Part shown: positions 58,278 to 64,000 of the stretch, piece after piece | Position numbering within the stretch: the stretch's first letter is position 1 | How the letters are laid out: each line of letters begins with the position of its first letter | Origin: Terrimonas ferruginea DSM 30193 | GTDB taxonomy: Bacteria; Bacteroidota; Bacteroidia; Chitinophagales; Chitinophagaceae | Length of the DNA stretch: 64,000 nucleotides | Assembly: GCF_000425585.1 (NCBI RefSeq) | Contig: NZ_KE384398.1 | Coordinates: forward strand, 338,416-402,415 | Reading direction: 5' to 3' | Made by a program: the position numbers and the translations under genes | Notes under the pieces: model-generated | What the model saw: the letters and a program-made list of their open reading frames with translations, nothing else | The model's database searches: none | Told to the model about the DNA's origin: nothing

Positions 58278-59024
58278 TTACAGCCTTGAATTGAGTAACC
58301 GGCCTGTTTCCTGCATTTTCTGCAGGGTGGACGCCAATACCGGGTTGTGCAGCGCGTCTAAATGGCGGGAATGGTGCAGATCAGTACCCACCAAACTGTA
58401 GAATTCGTGCTTCAGCAGGTATTCCGCCAGTTCGGTTACCGTGCGGCCATATCCACCGCTTAAAGAGAGTATGTTCAATTGAAAAAGGCAGCCCGCCTCC
58501 TTCAACTCGTCGTAGAATTCCTTGTTACGTACCAGGTAACTGTATCGCTCAGGATGCGCGATAACCGGCTGATATCCCTGCATTTGCATTTCGAACAACA
58601 CCTCTTTTACTCCCATTGGTGGATGCACCATCGAAAATTCCACCAGCACCATATTGTCGCTGAGCGTGAGTAATGGTTCTTTGCGACTGAGCAGCCCCTC
58701 CACATGGTCGTCGATATAGTATTCGGCTGCCGCTTTCAGCTCCACACCGATATTTTCCTTTACCAATGCCTCCTGTACCGTATCCAATGCCCGCTGAATG
58801 GTGTCAGGGGTGTTCTTATACATGTCCCAGAGAATATGCGGAGTAGTGATCAGCTTGCGGTAGCCGAGCGCTTCCATACCCCGGATCAGTTGCAACGATG
58901 CTTCCAGGTCAGGCGCTCCATCATCAATGCCCGGCAGCAAATGCGAATGCATATCGGCTCCTAATACCGAATAGTCAAAGGCATTTGATTCTTTTTTGGG
59001 TGAACGGGAAAAGAGGCGGAACAT
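58278..59024 (-). CDS. CpsB/CapC-type tyrosine phosphatase (PHP fold)
   Basis: A 248-residue cytoplasmic enzyme. The metal-binding PHP signature is VLGADMHSHLLPGIDDG (about 21-37), with further His residues in LITTPHILWDMY, VIAHPERYSYL and LVGTDLHHSRHL. Such phosphatases control polysaccharide export by dephosphorylating the Wzc/CpsD kinase. It is the last gene of a minus-strand cluster for polysaccharide or glycan synthesis, 65 bp downstream of the sugar transferase gene. Confidence 0.9.
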   Translation of the reverse strand: MFRLFSRSPKKESNAFDYSVLGADMHSHLLPGIDDGAPDLEASLQLIRGMEALGYRKLITTPHILWDMYKNTPDTIQRALDTVQEALVKENIGVELKAAAEYYIDDHVEGLLSRKEPLLTLSDNMVLVEFSMVHPPMGVKEVLFEMQMQGYQPVIAHPERYSYLVRNKEFYDELKEAGCLFQLNILSLSGGYGRTVTELAEYLLKHEFYSLVGTDLHHSRHLDALHNPVLASTLQKMQETGRLLNSRL

Positions 59025-59089
59025 AAAGTGGCGGATTTTACGTTGCTAAAGTTAACGCGATTCCGTTGATTGCAGTAGTAAACAAATTA

Positions 59090-59746
59090 TTAAAACTTGC
59101 GCGGTGGCAGCGTCGGGAATACTTTATATACCAGTTTGCTTTCGGAGAAAATAATCTGCCAGGCAGTGAGAAACAGGATCATGAAGTCCGTATAGAACGA
59201 TATGTTCGCCTGGTACCATTGCTCCAATTGTCCTTTGTAGCCAAATATTTTCCGGTAAGCTTCCTGGATATCACTGCTGTCGGAGATGATTTTTTCTTCG
59301 TCGCGGAAGATCACCGAACCAATACCGGTGATGCCCGGCAGCGTGTTATATACCACCTGCTGTACTTCTGCCGGATAATGATCAAAGCTTTTTTTCATCA
59401 GCGGACGCGCTCCTACCAGGCTCATGTCGCCACGCAGTACATTGAATAGCTGCGGCAATTCATTGAGCTTCGACATACGGAGAAACTTACCGATTTTGGT
59501 TACACGCGGATCATTGCGCAGCGTAATTTCTCCGGTACCGATCGAGGGACTGTTCTTCAGCATCGTGGCAAATTTCCAGATGGAGAATTCGCGGTTTTTA
59601 TAACCTACTCTTTTTTGAAAATAAAAGATCTCCCCCTCACCGGTGAATTTCAACAACAACATAATCGGTATCAGCAACGGGGAAAGAATGATCAATCCGG
59701 TAAGGGCAAATAGAAAATCAAAAAAACGTTTGATAGCGAGGTACAT
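59090..59746 (-). CDS. Sugar phosphate transferase (PglC/WcaJ family)
   Basis: A 218-residue membrane enzyme that starts a glycan by moving a sugar phosphate onto undecaprenyl phosphate. One membrane segment (FFDFLFALTGLIILSPLLIPIML) is followed by the family core: FYFQKRVGYKNREFSIWKF, the motif RNDPRVTKIGKFLRMSKLNELPQLFNVLRGDMSLVGARPLM, and LPGITGIGSV. It is the short PglC-like form without a polytopic N-terminal domain. It follows the aminotransferase gene with a terminator between them. Confidence 0.92.
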   Translation of the reverse strand: MYLAIKRFFDFLFALTGLIILSPLLIPIMLLLKFTGEGEIFYFQKRVGYKNREFSIWKFATMLKNSPSIGTGEITLRNDPRVTKIGKFLRMSKLNELPQLFNVLRGDMSLVGARPLMKKSFDHYPAEVQQVVYNTLPGITGIGSVIFRDEEKIISDSSDIQEAYRKIFGYKGQLEQWYQANISFYTDFMILFLTAWQIIFSESKLVYKVFPTLPPRKF

Positions 59747-59755
59747 ATAACTAAG

Positions 59756-59780
59756 AAAAACGGCGGGCTTTCACCCGCCG
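59756..59780 (-). terminator. Rho-independent terminator after the aminotransferase gene
   Basis: CGGCGGG and CCCGCCG pair with a six-base loop, followed on the minus strand by TTTTTC. It lies just upstream of the sugar transferase start and would limit read-through in this cluster. Confidence 0.8.
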
Positions 59781-59787
59781 TCATTAT

Positions 59788-60918
59788 TTAATAAATTGAA
59801 CGGATCTTTTCGGCTACAGCCTTTACTTCATCGTCCGTAATATTAGTTGAACAGGGAATGCTCAGACAACGCTGATAGATGTAATCAGATTTGTCGTCAT
59901 GATGATAATACACATCATCTTTGAACATCCGCAGTTTATTCATCGGCACCCAGAAAGGACGTGATTGCATCTGGTTTTCATTGAGCACTTTCAATACATC
60001 GCGTTGTTTTTCTGTTTTGAATGTAAACAACCAGCAGTTCGGGTTCACCTCGCTTTTCACTTCCTGGAAACTGATGTCGCCTACGCCCTGCAGCTCGCTG
60101 CGGTAAAGCGCATCTACTTCTTTTTTCCTTTGAATGAAACCAGGCAGTTGCTCCATCTGCGCCACACCCATGGCAGCCAGCACATTCACCAACCGGAAAT
60201 TATAACCGATCTCGTCATGAATGTATTCAAACGGATCGCTCTTTGCCTGCGTAGTAAGGTGTTTGGCTTTTTTCGCCAGCGCTTCATCATTGGTAACGAT
60301 CACACCACCACCACCGGTAGTGATGATCTTGTTGCCGTTGAAACTGAATGTACCCATCAAACCAAAACCACCGGTATGTTTTCCCTTATAATAAGAACCC
60401 AGCGATTCTGTTGAGTCTTCTACCACTTTAATCTGGTATGTGTTGGCGATGTCCATCAACGTGTCCATATCACAGATGTTACCGAGTACGTGTACGGGCA
60501 TGATCGCACGTATAACGCGACCTGTTTTGTTGTACACACGCTCGCCGCCTTTCTGGCTGGTTTCTTTTTCGAGGAATTCGCGCAACAGCTCCAGGTCCAT
60601 CTGCCAGGTACCTGGATCCACATCCATCAGGATCGGATCGGCGCCGGTGTATTTGATGGAGTTAACGGAAGCAATAAAGGTTACATTGGGAACAATCACG
60701 TAGTCGTTGTCCTGCACGCCGGCCAGTTGCAAGGCGATGTGCAGTGCCGATGTACCGTTGCTTGTTGCTACGCCGTAACGGCAGCCTGCAAATTCGGCTA
60801 CCATGTTTTCAAATTGCGTCACATAAGAACCAACGGAGGAAACCCATCCCGTATCGAGACAGTCTTTTACATATTTCCATTCGTTGCCGGCAATATTGGG
60901 ACCTGATAATAATAACAT
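59788..60918 (-). CDS. DegT/DnrJ/EryC1-family aminotransferase, LegC-like
   Basis: A 376-residue PLP enzyme acting on nucleotide sugars. The beginning LLSGPNIAGNEWKYVKDCLDTGWVSSVGSYVTQFE matches the LegC/PglE group; the catalytic lysine is in FSFNGNKIITTGGGGVIV (about 187-193), and the Asp of VVEDSTESLG (about 158) contacts the cofactor. It would aminate a 4-keto sugar on the way to bacillosamine- or legionaminic-type sugars. The epimerase gene precedes it by 40 bp, and PglC- and PglD-like genes lie in the same cluster, which supports a diamino-sugar pathway. Confidence 0.9.
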   Translation of the reverse strand: MLLLSGPNIAGNEWKYVKDCLDTGWVSSVGSYVTQFENMVAEFAGCRYGVATSNGTSALHIALQLAGVQDNDYVIVPNVTFIASVNSIKYTGADPILMDVDPGTWQMDLELLREFLEKETSQKGGERVYNKTGRVIRAIMPVHVLGNICDMDTLMDIANTYQIKVVEDSTESLGSYYKGKHTGGFGLMGTFSFNGNKIITTGGGGVIVTNDEALAKKAKHLTTQAKSDPFEYIHDEIGYNFRLVNVLAAMGVAQMEQLPGFIQRKKEVDALYRSELQGVGDISFQEVKSEVNPNCWLFTFKTEKQRDVLKVLNENQMQSRPFWVPMNKLRMFKDDVYYHHDDKSDYIYQRCLSIPCSTNITDDEVKAVAEKIRSIY

Positions 60919-60958
60919 CAGTGTGGTGCTTTGATAATGATTAAGAATGGATAGCCGA

Positions 60959-61933
60959 TCAGATGTTGCGGAACTTGGCAGAATGCGCGTCCGTGATCAT
61001 GCCGGAGTCCATGAGTTTGATGATCTCGCGGATACCATCGGGGACTTTTTTGGTAATGGTAAAGCCGAGTTCATCGCGGATCTTATCGCAGTTAACGCGG
61101 TAGTCGCGCGGATCTTCGGTGCGTTCTACATAGATCGCTTTTGCGGTCGGGATTTGCTTTTGGATTTCTTCCATCAGCATACGCTTGCTGTAGTTCTCGG
61201 TTGTATCACCTACGTTGTATACGTTGGCTTTTACTTTTTCCGCAGGTGCTTCGAGTGCCAGCACTACTGCGCGTGCCAGGTCGTCTACGTGGCAATAAGG
61301 ACGGCTGAACTGCGGGCCCCAGATTTCCTGTTCGCCGGTAAGGCAAACGTTGCGGGTAAATTCATTCACCGTAAGGTCGAAACGGATACGGGGGGAGAAA
61401 CCATATACGGTAGAGAAACGCAAAGCGGTGGCACAGATGCGCGCGTCTTTGCGCTCATTGAGCAGGTAGTTTTCAAATTTCACTTTCAGTTCGGCATACA
61501 GCGATACGGGGCGCAGTTCTGATTGCTCGTCAACATAGGAATCAGGATCGGCCATTTTGCCGTAATTGCTGCAGGTAGACGCAAACACAAACCGGTTTAC
61601 ACCGGCTTTTTCTGCCTTTTCAAACAAAGCAACGGAACCGCTCCAGTTTACTTCATTTGCTTCATCGGAAAATTTGGAGCAGGCGGGGTCGCCTACGATG
61701 GCGGCGAGGTGTGCGATGCCGTCGATACCTTCAATAGCTTTATCGATATCCTCCTCATTGCGGATATCACCTTTTACAAACTCGAAGTTGGGGTGTTGTG
61801 ATACATCATACAATGCATCGCCGCCAAACTTGAGCGAGTCCATTACGCGTACATTATATCCTTTATCTAACAAAATCCTAACGAGAACAGAACCGATGTA
61901 TCCGGCTCCACCTGTAACGAGAACTTTTTTCAT
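60959..61933 (-). CDS. NAD-dependent epimerase/dehydratase (extended SDR)
   Basis: A 324-residue enzyme. It begins with the cofactor motif LVTGGAGYIGSVLVRILL (residues about 5-22), the catalytic Tyr-Lys pair is YAELK (about 151-155), and STCSNYG provides the active serine or threonine. It probably forms or changes a nucleotide sugar for the following aminotransferase. A typical LegC or PglE pathway needs a 4,6-dehydratase; this enzyme could fill that role or act as an epimerase, but the sequence alone does not decide. Confidence 0.88.
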   Translation of the reverse strand: MKKVLVTGGAGYIGSVLVRILLDKGYNVRVMDSLKFGGDALYDVSQHPNFEFVKGDIRNEEDIDKAIEGIDGIAHLAAIVGDPACSKFSDEANEVNWSGSVALFEKAEKAGVNRFVFASTCSNYGKMADPDSYVDEQSELRPVSLYAELKVKFENYLLNERKDARICATALRFSTVYGFSPRIRFDLTVNEFTRNVCLTGEQEIWGPQFSRPYCHVDDLARAVVLALEAPAEKVKANVYNVGDTTENYSKRMLMEEIQKQIPTAKAIYVERTEDPRDYRVNCDKIRDELGFTITKKVPDGIREIIKLMDSGMITDAHSAKFRNI

Positions 61934-61961
61934 ATTTTTTATTTGCCGTTTATGTTGTTAT

Positions 61962-62101
61962 TGTGAATAGTAAATGGTCAATCGTGAATCGTCAATAAAA
62001 CAGCCAAAGATGGTTACCAATTACTTAATACCTAATACTTATTACCTCACACTTAAAACTTATTACTTACAACTTATTACTTACTACTTATTACTTATCA
62101 C
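61962..62101. repeat. Degenerate 7-bp-period array, class B then class C, largest class C copy
   Basis: A class B block on the minus strand (GTGAATAGTAAATGGTCAAT at 61963-61982) is followed by at least twelve class C words from 62012 (ATTACTT, AATACCT, AATACTT, ATTACCT, CACACTT, AAAACTT, ATTACTT, ACAACTT, ATTACTT, ACTACTT, ATTACTT, ATCACTT) in one phase. It splits the glycan cluster between the acetyltransferase and epimerase genes. Confidence 0.8.
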
Positions 62102-62728
62102 TTTCTGCGGATTGCCCACCACAACCACTCCATCCTCCACATCCTTCACCACCACACAACCCGCACCAACAATCACATTGCTGCCGATCGTTATGCCCTG
62201 CCGGATCACCGCATTGGCACCGATAAAAGTATTTTCTCCCACCGTTACATTTCCGCTCAGCACCGCACCCGGACCGATATGCGCATACGCGCCGATCCGG
62301 CATTCATGGTCGATACTACAGGAGGTATTGCAGATCACCCCTTCACCAATTGCCACCAATGGATTCAGGGTGGCATTGGCGGCTATCAGTATGCCGGTGC
62401 CCAGCAGCACAGTGGGGCTGATAACGGCAGAGGGATGAATGACCGATGTGGCAGACCGGCCGGTCATTTGGGCAAGCGTTAAACTGATGCGCTTCCGCAA
62501 CTGGTTATCGCCGATGGCTACAAAATAATCAGCCGATTCCAATACAGTCTTTGCCTCTTCCCCTGATTCAGGTCCGAGGTAAGCCAGACCAAACGGATTC
62601 TTTTCTTTCTCCTCCCTGTCAAAATAACCCGCTATCTTCCCTCCCGCACGAAGCACGGCATCCGCCACCACATAACCGTGGCCGGAATAACCAATGAGCG
62701 CGACAGGTTTGTCTGGCGTTATTTGCAT
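62084..62728 (-). CDS. Sugar acetyltransferase, PglD/NeuD-like
   Basis: A 214-residue trimeric left-handed beta-helix enzyme. The N-terminal domain (VALIGYSGHGYVVADAVL) binds the nucleotide sugar; hexapeptide repeats follow from about residue 90 (IGEGVICNTSCSIDHECRIGAYAHIGPGAVLSGNVTVGEN, then IGSNVIVGAGCVVVKDV), with the catalytic His in SIDHEC. It would acetylate the 4-amino group formed by the aminotransferase. The last codons lie inside the class C array, whose words end at the stop at 62084. Confidence 0.9.
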   Translation of the reverse strand: MQITPDKPVALIGYSGHGYVVADAVLRAGGKIAGYFDREEKEKNPFGLAYLGPESGEEAKTVLESADYFVAIGDNQLRKRISLTLAQMTGRSATSVIHPSAVISPTVLLGTGILIAANATLNPLVAIGEGVICNTSCSIDHECRIGAYAHIGPGAVLSGNVTVGENTFIGANAVIRQGITIGSNVIVGAGCVVVKDVEDGVVVVGNPQKVISNK

Positions 62729-62821
62729 ATGATTTTATCCGCGTAAGTCCGGCAGATCAGGTAAGAAAGCTTGTGCATGTCTGCGGCATCCCGCCGCGCA
62801 AAGATAATACCATTAACGATT

Positions 62822-64000
62822 TTATCCCTTGCTACCTTTTGATATCCGGCCGGCAAGTTCGGCATATTTGCTTTTCAGCGCCTCCTGCACCACCTGCTGA
62901 TCGTAGTCGGCAGTCACCTTGTTGCGCAGGTTTTGTGCGTATTCCTTCATTTCCCCGGGATGCTCCAGTGCCCATTGCACTTTTTCCAGCAGCTCTTTTT
63001 CGTCCCGCGGGCGGAACAGTATGCCTGTTTCATGGTCCGTAACGATATCGGAGTTGCCATTGATATCGGAACATACTACCGGGCATTCCATCGAACCGGC
63101 CTGCAGCAGCACATTCGGTAACCCTTCCCGGTAAGAGGGATGAATCAGCATATCCGCAATAGCCATATAATAACGCACTTCATCCGTCCAGTCGATATGG
63201 ATGATGCGCGGATCGGTTTTTAATATTTCCAGCACATCAGGCTGTACGGGATCCGACATTTCAACCGGCCCGAGCACAATGAGCCGGATGTTTTCGCCCA
63301 GTTGGCTGAAAGCCCGCAGCAGTTCGCTGATACCTTTGTCTTTCACCACACGGCCTACAAACAACAGGTAGCGGTTAGCGGGATCGTACCCCACCGACCC
63401 GCGGATATCGGCAAGTTTGCCTTGGTCGAGTGTTTCTTTATTGTAAAAAAAAGTGTCCACCCCGTTCACCGATCCTTTGCCGATCAATTGAACGGGCCTT
63501 GCCGTAATGTTGTATTCTTTGATCGTTTTGATCACGCCATTGCTTTCCGGACATATATCGGTGGCAAAGCGGCAGGTCAGCTTTTCGAGGGCGATCACGA
63601 TCTTCCTTTTCATTCCGCTTAGTCCAACGAACCGGTATCCTGTTGGCGTCAGCAACCGCACCGGCACGCGGGCGAAATATCCGGCGATCATGGCAAGCAG
63701 GCTTCCTTTCGGTGTACTGGCATGAATGATCAGCGGCTTTTCGCGGCGGAATACACGCCACAAACGGAACAAGGCCGCTATGTCTTGGAAGGGTGCGATC
63801 TCTCTTTCCATCGGCACACCGATCGTCCTTACTCCTTCCCGTTGCCCTACAATGTCCAGTTCTTTATCCGGTGCGGACAGCGCCACGATATCATAATAAG
63901 CGGAAAGATATTTTAATTGCCCCTTTAAAATGATATGCTGAAAAAGACCGGCGGTCGATACACGGATGATCTTTACGGATTGCAGGCTATCGGGGAGCGG
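62822..64000 (-). CDS. Glycosyltransferase family 4 protein, cut by the right edge
   Basis: The frame stays open through base 64000, so at least 392 residues belong to this protein. The visible N-terminal part reads VKIIRVSTAGLFQHIILKGQL, typical of the GT4 acceptor domain, and YLLFVGRVVKDKGISELLRAF with YREGLPNVLLQAGSMECPVV mark the GT-B donor domain, including the EGLPN-type nucleotide-sugar motif. It would extend a lipid-linked glycan. It is followed 93 bp later by the PglD-like gene and is probably the PglA-like transferase of this cluster. Confidence 0.92.
   Translation of the reverse strand, partial: PLPDSLQSVKIIRVSTAGLFQHIILKGQLKYLSAYYDIVALSAPDKELDIVGQREGVRTIGVPMEREIAPFQDIAALFRLWRVFRREKPLIIHASTPKGSLLAMIAGYFARVPVRLLTPTGYRFVGLSGMKRKIVIALEKLTCRFATDICPESNGVIKTIKEYNITARPVQLIGKGSVNGVDTFFYNKETLDQGKLADIRGSVGYDPANRYLLFVGRVVKDKGISELLRAFSQLGENIRLIVLGPVEMSDPVQPDVLEILKTDPRIIHIDWTDEVRYYMAIADMLIHPSYREGLPNVLLQAGSMECPVVCSDINGNSDIVTDHETGILFRPRDEKELLEKVQWALEHPGEMKEYAQNLRNKVTADYDQQVVQEALKSKYAELAGRISKGSKG

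Overview
The window looks like chromosomal DNA of a Bacteroidota bacterium, most likely from the Chitinophagaceae (order Chitinophagales). The support is a type IX secretion C-terminal sorting domain on a very large secreted protein, promoters of the TTG-N20-TAnnTTTG type, lipoproteins with short lipoboxes, a BtuB/BtuG cobalamin-uptake pair behind a cobalamin riboswitch, TPR-containing hybrid-membrane sensor kinases, LytS/LytTR and NarL two-component pairs, and a TolC/HlyD/RND inventory typical of that group. The genus cannot be fixed from the sequence alone. No phage, insertion sequence, CRISPR array or rRNA is seen; there is one tRNA gene, for Arg (CCG).

Layout. 1-3155 (minus): outer membrane factor TolC, a MacA-type adaptor, and then gpsA, which runs off the left edge; no MacB follows. 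3210-5737 (minus): amino acid permease followed 8 bp later by a transsulfuration-type PLP enzyme. 5955-8679 (minus): outer membrane barrel protein and a LytTR response regulator with its LytS-like kinase. 8890-12504 (plus): promoter, cobalamin riboswitch, BtuB-like receptor, BtuG-like beta-propeller lipoprotein and a small cysteine-rich CWC protein, bracketed by two related perfect palindromes. 12621-14654: small membrane protein, FecR-like stub, thioredoxin-like protein and a RibD/DHFR-fold reductase. 15039-21986 (plus): two TetR regulators, each preceded by the same 18-bp operator-like palindrome, then a complete TolC/adaptor/RND efflux operon. 22011-22144: three stem-loops with an identical TGTTGGTC stem core. 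22492-32530: MG2/plug protein, S33-like hydrolase, TPR histidine kinase, M48 lipoprotein protease, ATPase-nuclease protein behind 53-bp tandem repeats, and a cytochrome c lipoprotein. 32600-43236: NarL regulator with a TPR kinase, nine-repeat type IX secreted protein, cupin, a membrane-anchored winged-helix regulator and another TPR kinase. 43345-56525: broken reductase, two paralogous proline-rich secreted proteins, KAS III enzyme, methyltransferase, two large secreted proteins of unknown family, a two-HKD phospholipase D-like protein, a higBA toxin-antitoxin pair, a beta-lactamase-fold hydrolase and DUF3892. 56742-58146: tRNA-Arg, MarC, ECF sigma factor. 58278-64000 (minus): polysaccharide or glycan cluster with CpsB-type phosphatase, PglC-like sugar transferase, LegC-type aminotransferase, epimerase, PglD-like acetyltransferase and a GT4 glycosyltransferase cut by the right edge.

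The most unusual content lies between the genes. At least eight spacers contain degenerate arrays of about 7 bp period, built from words such as ATTCACT/ATTGACC, ATTACTT/AAAACTT and TTACACC/TTACGCC. Three word classes recur, are joined in phase at one locus, and one array abuts the promoter of the cobalamin operon. With the two related palindromes, the three-hairpin element and the 53-bp operator-like repeats, they make a distinctive set of repetitive regulatory or structural DNA that known gene families do not explain.
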